NCBI GenBank assembly: GCA_026125795.1
Contig: JAHCKM010000002.1
Span: 868,001-932,000 of the forward strand
Source: Burkholderiaceae bacterium
Lineage (GTDB): Bacteria > Pseudomonadota > Gammaproteobacteria > Burkholderiales > Burkholderiaceae_C
DNA: 64,000 bases
Reading direction: 5' to 3'
Shown here: one piece after another, positions 24,468 through 32,642 of the stretch
How the letters are laid out: the number at the start of each line of letters is the position of its first letter
Numbering within the stretch: position 1 is the stretch's first letter
Notes under the pieces: generated by a model
The model's input: the letters and a program-made list of their open reading frames with translations, nothing else
What the model was told of the DNA's origin: nothing
Database searches by the model: none
Program-made: the position numbers and the translations under genes

Positions 24468-25403
24468 TCACTGCCGTGACGGCGCGATGCCGTAGCGCGC
24501 GCGGTACGCGCGCCGAAAGTGCGAGGGATCGCGAAAGCCGGCCTCGAACGCGATCTGCTCGACGCTGGCGCCCGTCGATCCACGCGCCAGCAGCCGCTCC
24601 TGGCAACGTGCGAGTCGGGCATTCAGCACCGTTTGCATCACCGACACGCCGTGTTCGCGGAACAACTGGTGCAGTGCGCGCAATGAGAGGCCGTTGCAGC
24701 GGGCGATCTTGTCGGGGCAGAGGTCCGACGACTCGAGGTTCGCCTCGATCCAGCGGGTCACGCGCCAAAGCGTGGCCGCGCGTGGCGCCGGTGGTCGTTT
24801 GCCGAACCCGGCGGCGCCGTCGCAGGCGAGCTTCAGCAACTCGCCGAGATGACGCAGAAAGTCCTCGGCGAGGGGCTCGGGGATCTCGCCGAGCCGCTGC
24901 GCCAGGCTCGTCGCGTAAGAGCGCAGCACGCCCACCGCCGCGTCGTGCCCCGGCAGCCGTGCGCCGAGGTGGCCCTCCAAGCGCTCGCCGTTCTGCGGCA
25001 GCAGATCCCGCGGCAGCTGAAAGCACAGCAGGTCATAGTCGCAGCGGAGGTCGAACACGTAGTCACGCGCGTTGTCGAACGTGAGCAGGTCGCCGGGTTG
25101 CAGGCATGCATGGCGCGCGTGGTGGTCAACGCCCATCAAGCCGCCGATGATCACCAGCAACCCCAGTTCGTCTGCCTCGTGAGAGCGAATCTGTGCGCGC
25201 GTGCGCGAGACGCGGTTGGGCGACGACGCGATGCGAGAACAGCGGATACCGCCGTGCAGTTGCGAGTCGAGGCGGCCGCGAAACGCCTGCCCCGGCGCGT
25301 CGCTCTTGCAGTCGAGCCGGTAGTAGGTGTCGTACAGCGTGTCGCGCCAGGAGTCGAAACGCCGCGGCGGCGGTTCGTTGTCGGTACGGAAATGAAGGTC
25401 CAT
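24468..25403 (-). CDS. AraC-family transcriptional regulator (AraC-binding-like type)
   Basis: A 311-residue regulator. The N-terminal half (FDSWRDTLYDTYYRLDCKS, LQPGDLLTFDNARDYVF) matches the AraC-binding-like domain found in FeaR-type regulators. The C-terminal 100 residues hold two helix-turn-helix motifs: DKIARCNGLSLRALHQLFREHG and SVEQIAFEAGFRDPSHFRRAYRARYG. The start is ATG 25403. It is divergent from the nitronate monooxygenase gene at 25536, its probable target, with about 130 bases of shared control region. Confidence 0.88.
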   Translation of the reverse strand: MDLHFRTDNEPPPRRFDSWRDTLYDTYYRLDCKSDAPGQAFRGRLDSQLHGGIRCSRIASSPNRVSRTRAQIRSHEADELGLLVIIGGLMGVDHHARHACLQPGDLLTFDNARDYVFDLRCDYDLLCFQLPRDLLPQNGERLEGHLGARLPGHDAAVGVLRSYATSLAQRLGEIPEPLAEDFLRHLGELLKLACDGAAGFGKRPPAPRAATLWRVTRWIEANLESSDLCPDKIARCNGLSLRALHQLFREHGVSVMQTVLNARLARCQERLLARGSTGASVEQIAFEAGFRDPSHFRRAYRARYGIAPSRQ

Positions 25404-25535
25404 GCTGCACGCTCCCGGCAAGTTCCTGCTCCGCTCGAAGCCTGCGCTGTCAGCCCGCTGCGCTGCACTGTGCGCACTGTGCGCCCGTGGTGGCCGCGCC
25501 TACGATCGGCGCGCTCATCGCCACGAGGAGGCACC

Positions 25536-26543
25536 ATGCTGCAGACGCGACTCACCCAACGCTACGGCGTCGAGGCTCCCATTGTGCAGGCGGGCATGGC
25601 CTTTGTCGCCGGCCCGCGGCTCGCCATCGCGGTGTGTCGCGCCGGCGCGATCGGCTCGCTCGGTGTCGGCCTGATGCCGCCGCCCGCCTTCGTTCCGGCG
25701 ATCGCGTCGATCCGCGCGGCGGTCGGCAGTAGTGCATTCAACGCCAATCTGCTGACGCCGTTCGTCAATGACGAGATCGTCGGCGCGGTCTGCGACGCCG
25801 CGCCGCCGATCGTGTCGTTCCATTGGGGCCATCCGCAGCGCCGCTGGATCGATCGGCTGGCGGCGGCCGGCTGCAGCGTGTGGGAGCAGGTCGGCAGCGT
25901 CGACGCGGCCAGGCGGGCGGTGGGCGACGGCGTCGAGCTCGTCATCGCCCAAGGCTCGGAGGCCGGCGGACACAACTACGGCAGCCTGCCGACCTTCGTG
26001 CTGGTGCCCGAGGTGGTCGACGCCGCGGGTGGCGCCCTCGTGCTCGCAGCCGGTGGGGTCAGCGACGGGCGTGGCCTGGCGGCGGCACTGGCGCTCGGTG
26101 CCGACGGCGTGTCGGTTGGCACGCGGATGGTCGCGACGGCCGAAGCCGACGCGATGAGCCAGTACAAGGACGCGCTGGTCGGCGCCGCCGGCACCGACAC
26201 CGTGCGCACGAGCGTGTTCGGCCCGCAGTGGCCCGACTTCAATCCGATGCGCGTGCTGCGCACGCCGCTGGTCGACGAGTACCACGATCGCGTCGCGGAG
26301 GTTCCCAAAGACACGGGCGGTCTGCCGGTGGTCGCCCGGCTGCCGTTCTGCGGCCAGACGCTCGAGATGCATCGATTCGACGCTTTTGTTCCCGCCGAGG
26401 GCACGACAGGCAACCCGCAGGACATGCCGCTGCTGGCCGGCGAGGGCGTCGGGCTCGTCCGTTCGATCGAACCGGCCGCCGATGTCGTGCAGGCCATGGT
26501 GCGCACGGCCGAGCAGGTGCTCGGCCGGCTGCGTGCGACGTAA
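25536..26543 (+). CDS. Nitronate monooxygenase family flavoprotein (copy 1)
   Basis: A 335-residue TIM-barrel FMN enzyme. The N-terminal FMN-binding strand is IVQAGMAFVAGPRLA, followed by AGAIGSLGVGLM. The family signature with the catalytic His is AQGSEAGGHNYGS, and the phosphate-binding end is LAAGGVSDGRGLAAALALGADGVSVGTRM. It oxidises nitronates such as propionate-3-nitronate, or other activated carbanions. GAGGAG lies just upstream of ATG 25536. It is divergent from an AraC regulator. A second homologue is present at 28523-29563 but differs throughout, so they are distant paralogues. Confidence 0.88.
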   Translation: MLQTRLTQRYGVEAPIVQAGMAFVAGPRLAIAVCRAGAIGSLGVGLMPPPAFVPAIASIRAAVGSSAFNANLLTPFVNDEIVGAVCDAAPPIVSFHWGHPQRRWIDRLAAAGCSVWEQVGSVDAARRAVGDGVELVIAQGSEAGGHNYGSLPTFVLVPEVVDAAGGALVLAAGGVSDGRGLAAALALGADGVSVGTRMVATAEADAMSQYKDALVGAAGTDTVRTSVFGPQWPDFNPMRVLRTPLVDEYHDRVAEVPKDTGGLPVVARLPFCGQTLEMHRFDAFVPAEGTTGNPQDMPLLAGEGVGLVRSIEPAADVVQAMVRTAEQVLGRLRAT

Positions 26544-26718
26544 AGATTGCGAACCTGGACGACGCGCCTGCGTGCGCAGCACAATGCCAGTCGGACGCCG
26601 TAAGCGGCCACGGATCGGGCGCAGCAGGGACCTTGTTCCAATCGACCGCCGAGTGATCGGTCGCGCCGCGCGTCGGTCGCACCAGTCCGCGACGGGGGCG
26701 GTAGCGTTCGGCCGATCC

Positions 26719-27135
26719 CTAGCGCGCCACGAACTGGCGCCGCTGCTCGTCCCAGGCGAAAGAAGGCCTGATCGTTTCGAAGGCCGCCATGATCGCCGCC
26801 TGCCGGCTGTCGTCGGAGTAGTCGACGCCGGAGGTCACCCGGGAGTTGATGTCGCCGGCTGCCGTGTACGCCGCGTTGCTGACGACGCGCCCGGCGGCAC
26901 CACCCAACAGGCTGGTCACGAAGCGGGCGGCGCCGTAGACAACCTCCGACGCGATGCTGCGCTTGACGCTCGCCAGCACCTTGCCTGCAACCGAGGGGTC
27001 GGCCGCCATCGTGGCGGTCGACGATCCGACAACGTGCCCGGTCACGGGACATCTCCACGTGACTTCAACCTGAGCTCCGTTCACGTCGACCTTGGAGATG
27101 TTCGCCAGGATCGTGTCGTACCCGACTGGGTTCAT
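26719..27135 (-). CDS. Hypothetical protein, 138 residues
   Basis: I do not recognise a family. The N-terminal third looks like a small beta domain (TILANISKVDVNGAQVEVTWRCPVTGHVVGSS). The middle is Ala/Gly/Val-rich and helical (ARFVTSLLGGAAGRVVSNAAY), possibly amphipathic or membrane-associating. The C-terminus (AFETIRPSFAWDEQRRQFVAR) has an aromatic FAWDE-F pattern. The start ATG 27135 has GGAGG-like purines upstream (revcomp of CCCTCCG). It is monocistronic. It lies back to back with the broken RHH antitoxin at 27205. No function is proposed. Confidence 0.6.
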   Translation of the reverse strand: MNPVGYDTILANISKVDVNGAQVEVTWRCPVTGHVVGSSTATMAADPSVAGKVLASVKRSIASEVVYGAARFVTSLLGGAAGRVVSNAAYTAAGDINSRVTSGVDYSDDSRQAAIMAAFETIRPSFAWDEQRRQFVAR

Positions 27136-27165
27136 GTGGCCCTCCGTCTGGTGTGTCGGGCGGGT

Positions 27166-27183
27166 GTAGCACAACCGTGCTGT
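27166..27183. promoter_or_regulatory. Degenerate copy of the RHH operator
   Basis: GTAGCACAACCGTGCTGT matches the perfect dyad at 38917-38934 in 15 of 18 positions. It has the same position relative to the start of an RHH antitoxin-like frame. The right arm has lost two symmetric bases. It is probably the leftover operator of the broken antitoxin downstream. Confidence 0.6.
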
Positions 27184-27204
27184 TGCGCAACGGAGGAATC
27201 CGCC

Positions 27205-27291
27205 GTGTCCACCACGACCATCCGCGTCGAAGACGAGCTCAAGGCCCGGGCCGCCGCGGCGCCGAGCGCCAGGAGGCTGCGTGCGCGGTGA
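27205..27291 (+). pseudogene. Truncated RHH antitoxin remnant
   Basis: This 28-codon frame opens with GTG after an intact GGAGGA and encodes STTTIRVEDELKARAAAA, nearly identical to the first 18 residues of the intact antitoxin at 38961. It then diverges (PSARRLRAR) and stops. The ribbon strand and part of the first helix survive, but the rest of the DNA-binding and toxin-binding parts are absent, and no toxin gene follows. It could still produce a short peptide, but is best read as the scar of a second toxin-antitoxin locus. Confidence 0.7.
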
Positions 27292-27292
27292 C

Positions 27293-28366
27293 TCAGCTGC
27301 CATCCGATTGTTCGACGCAGAACGCATGGATCGGCTCGACCCGTCCGCGCATCGCCAGCGCGCCAAGGTCGCGGGTACGGATCTCGGGCGGCGCACCCAG
27401 GGGGGCGAGCGCTTGCGCCGATGCGATGAAGAGGCATCCGAATTCGCGGGTCGCCTGCTCGAGTCGCCCGGTCGTGTTCATCACGTCGCCATGAAAGACG
27501 ATCGCACGGCGCACCTGGCCCACCTCGCCGGTGATGACCTCACCCAGATGCAGGGCCGCACGCAGCTCGGGTTGCACACCAAAGCGTTGGACGAAGCGGT
27601 CCGCGTCGGCGGCGAGCGCCGCGCGCATCGCGAAGAAGCAGCGCAACGCCCGCGCATCGGCAACGCCGTCGGCCTCGACCCAGGTGACGACGATCTCGTC
27701 ACCGACGTACTGGTGGATCTCGCCGCGGCACAGCTCGATCGGTTCGGCCACTGCCGAGAACACCGCGGCGAGGAAGCGATGGGCCTCCAGCGCCCCGAGC
27801 CGCTCGGCGATCGCGGTGGAGCCCACCACGTCGACAAAGAGGAAGAAGCGTCGCTCCGCGTACGGCCGGCGGTACTTGCCGAGCAGAAGCGCCATGAACG
27901 TGCGGTAACCGACGAGGCCCGCGGCCTGAAACATCATCACCAGCACGGCAACGGCCACGAGCGTGAGGCAAACCGCGATCAGCGCGGTGCGCGGGCTGTA
28001 GACGGTGACGACGCCCAGCAAGCGCTGCCCCGGCTGACCGACGAAGACCACCCCTGCGATCGCGCCGTAGACGAGCGTCTTCAGGATGAACACCGCGGCG
28101 AACGGCAGCGCGTCGAGCCATCGCATCGACGCGCGAGGCAGCAGGAAGATCTCGATGCCTGCGATGCATGAAGCCGTGACCAGGGCGGCGATGACACCGA
28201 TCGGTATGGAGATCAGCAGGGAGACGAGCAGCGCGCGAACGCCCGGTGCGGCAATCGCGCCGCCGTAGACTGCACCGACGCCGGCACCGATGACCGCGGC
28301 CATGCGCACGATGCGCATGAAGCGCCGCAGTCGTTCGCGCGTGACGGCGGAAAGTGTGGTGTTCAT
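27293..28366 (-). CDS. Membrane-bound class III adenylate/guanylate cyclase
   Basis: A 357-residue protein. The first 170 residues carry about five hydrophobic helices (AAVIGAGVGAVYGGAIAAPGV; ALLVSLLISIPIGVIAALV; AVFILKTLVYGAIAGVVFVG; ALIAVCLTLVAVAVLVMMF). The cyclase domain follows: RRFFLFVDVVGSTAIAERLG with the first metal Asp, IHQYVGDEIVVTW with the second, LHLGEVITGEVGQVRRAIVFHGDVMNTTGRLEQ with the purine and transition-state region. The substrate-specifying residues cannot be judged with confidence, so ATP or GTP is possible. It signals through a cyclic nucleotide. No partner gene is adjacent, although a broken cNMP-binding protein lies 8 kb away. Confidence 0.88.
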   Translation of the reverse strand: MNTTLSAVTRERLRRFMRIVRMAAVIGAGVGAVYGGAIAAPGVRALLVSLLISIPIGVIAALVTASCIAGIEIFLLPRASMRWLDALPFAAVFILKTLVYGAIAGVVFVGQPGQRLLGVVTVYSPRTALIAVCLTLVAVAVLVMMFQAAGLVGYRTFMALLLGKYRRPYAERRFFLFVDVVGSTAIAERLGALEAHRFLAAVFSAVAEPIELCRGEIHQYVGDEIVVTWVEADGVADARALRCFFAMRAALAADADRFVQRFGVQPELRAALHLGEVITGEVGQVRRAIVFHGDVMNTTGRLEQATREFGCLFIASAQALAPLGAPPEIRTRDLGALAMRGRVEPIHAFCVEQSDGS

Positions 28367-28417
28367 CTGCCCAGGACTGTAAGGGCACCACCGCGCACGC
28401 CTGCATGGAGCCGCGCA

Positions 28418-28510
28418 GGCTCGATCGTCTCGGGGCTCGCCGCCGGCGCGATCGCGCAGCAGCGCCACAAGAACCCGTTCGGCCACGTGGCAGGCCGGTA
28501 CGCGCAGTGA
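28418..28510 (+). pseudogene. MFS transporter C-terminal fragment
   Basis: The frame GSIVSGLAAGAIAQ followed by HKNPFGHVAGR and a stop closely matches residues encoded at about 11590-11670 in the frameshifted MFS gene (GIVSGLAAGAIAQ, HKNQFGHVAGR). DNA identity over about 75 bases is also high. Nothing else of the transporter remains around it. It is an isolated gene scar between the cyclase promoter and the nitronate monooxygenase end. Confidence 0.75.
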
Positions 28511-28522
28511 GTGGAGCCGCCG

Positions 28523-29563
28523 CTATCGGATCGCAGCCGCCAGCTCGCGCGTCAGGTCGGCGGCCGGGATCTCTCTGCAACCGCTGGCGTTCTGGCCACA
28601 CCACAGCGCAGAGAACTCATGCGAACCCTGGCCCTCGGCCTTCGCGCGCAGCGCCAGGATCGGCCCGAGCGCCAGCGGAAACGCCGGCGCAATGGCGCTG
28701 ATGGGGCCGAGCTCGCGCACGATGCGGTTGGAGATCGCGCGTGCGAGCCGTCCGGAGAGCACGTTGGTCAGCGCGGTGTGGCGAGCGGCATCGCCTTTCA
28801 GGGCAGCACGATAGATCGCGTTCGGCGTGGCCTCGGGGCAGAGCAGGTACGCCGTGCCCACCTGGACGCCCGCAGCACCCAAGGCCATCGCGGCAGCCAC
28901 GCCGCGTGCATCGGCGATGCCACCGGCGGCCACCACGGGGATCCGCACCGCGCGCACGATTTGCGGCAGCAGGGCCAACGTTCCGATCTGCGTCGTCGGG
29001 TCGTCGGACAGGAACATCCCGCGATGCCCGCCGGCCTCCAGGCCTTGCGCCACGATCGCATCGACGCCGTGCGCTTCCAGCCAGCGCGCCTCGTCCACCG
29101 TGGTGGCCGTCGACGTGATCCTGGCACCGAGCGCGCGCACGCGTGCGAGCAGATCATCGCTGGGCAAGCCAAAGTGGAAGCTCACGACGGCGGGGCGGAA
29201 CTCCGCCAGCACGTCGATGGCGTCCACGCCCACCGGTGCAATGAGTGGCCCTGTCGGCACGCCGGCAGCGTCAGCACCGAGTTCTTGGAAGTACGGCGAC
29301 AGCGCCGTGCGCCACGCGGCCTCTCGCGCGGCGTTCGATGCAGGCGGCTGGTGGCAGAAGAAGTTCGCGTTGTAGGGCCGGCTCGTTAGCCCCGTGATCG
29401 CTTGAAGTTCTTGGCGCAGCGTCTTTGGATCGAGCAGCGCACACGGCAACGAGCCGAGCCCACCGGCGTTCGACACCGCGGCGGCGAGCGCATGGCCTTG
29501 CACACCCGCCATCGGCGCCTGGATGATCGGCAGCTCGATGCCCAGCAGCTGCTGCAGCGTCAC
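28523..29563 (-). CDS. Nitronate monooxygenase family flavoprotein (copy 2)
   Basis: A 346-residue FMN enzyme. LPIIQAPMAGVQGHALAAAV and AGGLGSLPCALL form the FMN entry strands. RPAVVSFHFGLP and VAQGLEAGGHRGMF carry the signature catalytic His, and VAAGGIADARGVAAAMALGAAGVQVGTAYL binds phosphate. The start is GTG 29563, one base after the stop of the quinone oxidoreductase gene, so the two form an operon. This gene is closer to classical nitronate monooxygenases than copy 1. Confidence 0.88.
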   Translation of the reverse strand: MTLQQLLGIELPIIQAPMAGVQGHALAAAVSNAGGLGSLPCALLDPKTLRQELQAITGLTSRPYNANFFCHQPPASNAAREAAWRTALSPYFQELGADAAGVPTGPLIAPVGVDAIDVLAEFRPAVVSFHFGLPSDDLLARVRALGARITSTATTVDEARWLEAHGVDAIVAQGLEAGGHRGMFLSDDPTTQIGTLALLPQIVRAVRIPVVAAGGIADARGVAAAMALGAAGVQVGTAYLLCPEATPNAIYRAALKGDAARHTALTNVLSGRLARAISNRIVRELGPISAIAPAFPLALGPILALRAKAEGQGSHEFSALWCGQNASGCREIPAADLTRELAAAIR

Positions 29564-29564
29564 G

Positions 29565-30599
29565 TCACGTCGCCCACGGCTGCAAGACCAGGCTACCTTG
29601 CGCCTGGTTGTTGGCAATGCGCTCGTGAGCTCGCGCGGCCTCGGCCAGCGGCAGCACGCTGTCGATCACCGGCTTGATCTTGCCGGCACGGATCGCGTCA
29701 AACTGCGCCGCAAAGTCCTCGATGTCGGCGATCAACGTGCCGCGCAGCTGCTTCTGCCCGAAGAAGAAGTTGCGCACGTCAAAGCTCACGTTCACGCCGG
29801 CCATGAATCCCATCGCCACCACGATGCCCATCGGCCTCACGGCATCAAGAGTGCGGGCGAGGGTGTCGCCACCGAGGTTGTCGATCGCCACGTCGACGCC
29901 GCGGCCGTCGGTCCATTGGGCGAGGGCCGCGTTGACATCGTCCTTGCTCGCGTCGATCACCAGCTCAGCTCCCAAGCTGCGCGCAATGCGTGCCGACGAT
30001 TCTCGTCGCACGGTGGTGGCCACGCGCGCCCCGAGGGCTTGCGCGATCTGGATGCTCATGATGCCGGTGCTCGAAGCGCCCGCGTGCACCAGCACCCGGT
30101 CGCCGGCCTTGACCTCGCCCACGATCTGCACCGCGCGCACCGCGATCAGCAACGGCACCGGCAGCGCAGCGGCGTGCTCCACCGGCAGCCCCGTGGTATC
30201 GCGCAGCAGCCACGCCTCGGGCACCACCGCGTACTGCGCATACACACCCTGCACGTGCGCGCCGGGAATCGCATAGCTCGGAGCGGCGGTGGCCGGGCGG
30301 ATCGACGCATGCTCGGGATTCAGCGGGTAGGCCGGCATCGCGATCACCCGCTCGCCCACCTTGAAGCGCGTGACGCCCGCGCCCAGTGCCGCCACCTCGC
30401 CGGCCGCGTCGGACCCGAGCACGTGAGGGAACTGCAGGTTCGGATTGATCTGCCCGAGCCGCACGTAGTGATCGAGCCGGTTCACGCCGGCGGCCAGCAC
30501 CTTCACGAGCACCTGGCCCGGGCCGGGTGTGGGCGTGGCGATCTCTTCAACGCGGATCACATCGGGCGCGCCAAAGGCACGGATCACGGCAGCTTTCAT
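29565..30599 (-). CDS. NADPH:quinone reductase-like MDR oxidoreductase
   Basis: A 344-residue zinc-independent MDR of the quinone oxidoreductase group. The N-terminal part has MKAAVIRAFGAPDVIRVEE and HVLGSDAAGEVAALGAGV. The cofactor fold has RVLVHAGASSTGIMSIQIAQALGARVATTVRRE, with basic residues that suggest NADPH, then GRGVDVAIDNLGGDTL. Cysteine ligands for zinc are absent. It is the first gene of an operon with the downstream nitronate monooxygenase. A long perfect inverted repeat lies 54-81 bases upstream of its start and may be its operator. The likely role is reduction of quinones or activated alkenes. Confidence 0.88.
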   Translation of the reverse strand: MKAAVIRAFGAPDVIRVEEIATPTPGPGQVLVKVLAAGVNRLDHYVRLGQINPNLQFPHVLGSDAAGEVAALGAGVTRFKVGERVIAMPAYPLNPEHASIRPATAAPSYAIPGAHVQGVYAQYAVVPEAWLLRDTTGLPVEHAAALPVPLLIAVRAVQIVGEVKAGDRVLVHAGASSTGIMSIQIAQALGARVATTVRRESSARIARSLGAELVIDASKDDVNAALAQWTDGRGVDVAIDNLGGDTLARTLDAVRPMGIVVAMGFMAGVNVSFDVRNFFFGQKQLRGTLIADIEDFAAQFDAIRAGKIKPVIDSVLPLAEAARAHERIANNQAQGSLVLQPWAT

Positions 30600-30652
30600 G
30601 GTGGCTCCGCAGGTGGACAGGGTGCGGCCAGTCTGGGCGGGCGCGACACCGT

Positions 30653-30680
30653 GCGCCATCGCGAATGTTCGCGATGGCGC
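30653..30680. promoter_or_regulatory. Perfect inverted repeat upstream of the quinone oxidoreductase operon
   Basis: Two 13-base arms, GCGCCATCGCGAA at 30653-30665 and its exact reverse complement at 30668-30680, are separated by TG. No T-run follows on either strand, and a 2-base loop is poor for a terminator. It lies between the end of the LuxR gene (30713) and the start of the oxidoreductase (30599). The best reading is an operator for a dimeric regulator. Confidence 0.55.
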
Positions 30681-30712
30681 GCTGTCTGCGGTGTGCCGAG
30701 GATGCGTGAGGC

Positions 30713-31522
30713 CTACGATCCGCCGGCTGGCTGCGGCGCGGCGGCCAGCTGATCGGCCAGCATGCGCACCAGCCGGTTGTTGGACCGGGCGCCGAGCTTG
30801 CGGCGCACGCTGCGCAGCTGGTGATCGATCGTCGACACGGAGCGATCCAGCCGGCGCGCGATTTCCTTGTAGCTCAGGCCGGCCGCGACGAGCTCTGCGA
30901 CGCGGCGCTCGGCGGGTGTGAGCCGCGCCAGCAGCGACGGCTCCATGCCCAGGCGACGTGACGTGGCGAGGATGGGGCTCAGCACGACACGCGCCACCTC
31001 GTGAAAGTGCTCGCAGCGGCCGTCGCTGTCGTCGACGCGGCGCTCCATCCAGTCGGCACACACCAGCCCGAGCGGCGTGCCTTGATGCACCAGCGCCGCC
31101 GCGATCGTGTTGCGCATGCCGCTGGCGAGCAGGCTCTGGCGCAGGCCGGCGCCCAGTCGCGGATCCTGCTCAACGTCGCCAAAGACCACCGCCGTGTCCG
31201 CGGACCACACATAGCGCACGCCGCGGTCGAAGGCATCGATCGATGCCCCCAGCATCGACGGAACCTCGCGGGTGACGCGCCGCGCCTCGGCGTGAGGCCG
31301 GTACACGGGAAGCGTGGGCGCACCGGAGCCGGCATCGACGCGGTCGGCATCCAGCGTGTCGCGCAACCACTCGGTGGCGAACTGCCAGCAGAACTGCGTG
31401 TCGTCCAGATGGAGCAGCAGGCGCGCCGCCAGCTCGCGCGCGGGGTGCCAGGCCACGTGCCCGCGGTCGAGCAGACGCACGCGCAGTTCGCGCTGTGCCT
31501 CGACCAGGTGCTCGGCATTCAT
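30713..31522 (-). CDS. LuxR-family transcriptional regulator with GAF-like sensor
   Basis: A 269-residue protein. The C-terminal LuxR helix-turn-helix is LTPAERRVAELVAAGLSYKEIARRLDRSVSTIDHQLRSVRRKLGA (about 200-245), complete with the expected E and GLS elements. The N-terminal 180 residues resemble a GAF-like ligand domain (RYVWSADTAVVFGDVEQDPRLGAGLRQSLLASGMRNTIAAALVHQGTPLGLVCADW). No receiver domain or conserved phosphorylatable Asp is evident. It lies immediately upstream of, and in the same direction as, the quinone oxidoreductase/nitronate monooxygenase operon, so that operon is its likely target. Confidence 0.85.
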   Translation of the reverse strand: MNAEHLVEAQRELRVRLLDRGHVAWHPARELAARLLLHLDDTQFCWQFATEWLRDTLDADRVDAGSGAPTLPVYRPHAEARRVTREVPSMLGASIDAFDRGVRYVWSADTAVVFGDVEQDPRLGAGLRQSLLASGMRNTIAAALVHQGTPLGLVCADWMERRVDDSDGRCEHFHEVARVVLSPILATSRRLGMEPSLLARLTPAERRVAELVAAGLSYKEIARRLDRSVSTIDHQLRSVRRKLGARSNNRLVRMLADQLAAAPQPAGGS

Positions 31523-31690
31523 CGGCGGGCTTTCAGCGACGAGGGTGTAGAGCTTTGCGGGAAATTATGCGCCTGGACCTCATGGCGCGCGTCATCGCGA
31601 GCTCACGGCGCGTGGGCAGTGTCTTCATGGGGCGCATGCGGTTCTCGGGCGGGCCATCGTGACACCTCTACAGTGGTGCGCGGAGAACGC

Positions 31691-32491
31691 CTACTCCTTG
31701 ATCAGCGTGACCGGCGCGATGCCGAACATGCGCCGGCACGTGCGGCTCAGATGCGCGGAGTCCGCAAAGCCCGCCTCCTGGGCCGCGGCGGTCCACGACT
31801 GCCCGCCCATCGCGGCGCCCACGGCCGTGGCCACGCGCGCCCACAACAGATAAGCCCGAAACGAGACGCCGGTCTGGGCCACGAACAGGTGCCTGAACCG
31901 GCTGGGCGACAGGTGGGCCACACGGGCCGCGTCGGTCAGCGTCACCGGTGCATCGAGCCGTTCTCTCACCCAGGCGATCACGCGGGTGATGCGCGGATCC
32001 ACGGCGCTCAACGGCGGCAGCGGCCCGGCCAGTGCCCCGATGGCACCCTGTGCCAACGCAACCAGCGTGGCGTCGTTCGCCCGGGCGCGGTACGCCGCGC
32101 GCAACGGGCTCACCAGCGCTTGAGCCACGTCGCGCGGCAGGTCGGCGATGGCCTCGGTTGTATGGCGCTGCACGAGGGCCCGGCCCAGCGCGGTCTCGGG
32201 CTCGACAAAGATCTGCGCCACCGCGCCGCCGCAGCCGTCAAACTGATGCGGGCGATGCGGCATCACGATGGCTCCGGCGTGCTCTCGCCAGCCCGCGTGG
32301 TCTTCGCGCATCCGGAACGCCGAGTCCATTGCCAGCGCCACCTGCACCGCATGGTGCGCATGGCGCTCCACCAGGCCGGCGTCACGGCCGATCCACAGGC
32401 TGCCGCCGTTCCACAGCATCACCCTGCCCACGCCGGCCACCGCACGCCGTGAGGGGCGTGGCGCCGTGTGAATCTGCGTGCTCCCAGCCAA
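31691..32491 (-). CDS. AraC-family transcriptional regulator
   Basis: A 266-residue regulator. The N-terminal cupin-like sensor (MLWNGGSLWIGRDAGLVERHAHHAVQVALA) has a HxHH cluster that could bind metal. The C-terminal DNA-binding domain has LTDAARVAHLSPSRFRHLFVAQTGVSFRAYLLWARV and a second motif, WTAAAQEAGFADSAHLSRTCRRMFGIAP. It is divergent from the Cys-rich small protein at 32643, with about 150 bases between, so it may regulate that gene. Confidence 0.85.
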   Translation of the reverse strand: MAGSTQIHTAPRPSRRAVAGVGRVMLWNGGSLWIGRDAGLVERHAHHAVQVALAMDSAFRMREDHAGWREHAGAIVMPHRPHQFDGCGGAVAQIFVEPETALGRALVQRHTTEAIADLPRDVAQALVSPLRAAYRARANDATLVALAQGAIGALAGPLPPLSAVDPRITRVIAWVRERLDAPVTLTDAARVAHLSPSRFRHLFVAQTGVSFRAYLLWARVATAVGAAMGGQSWTAAAQEAGFADSAHLSRTCRRMFGIAPVTLIKE

Positions 32492-32642
32492 GGTGATCCG
32501 CCTTCGTGGTGCGGGCCTGCCCGCGCGCCGCAGTCTATGAGATCAGCCGTTTCGTTCAAGTTCGCTGCGGCGCGCTTGACCAGAATGCACAGCACGGAAT
32601 CCGCTTCGGTCCGCACGTGAAACCACCTCAAAGGAGAGCCTC

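Noticed and set aside
30653..30680. Rho-independent terminator of the LuxR gene
   Set aside because: The repeat has only a 2-base centre and no T-run on either strand.
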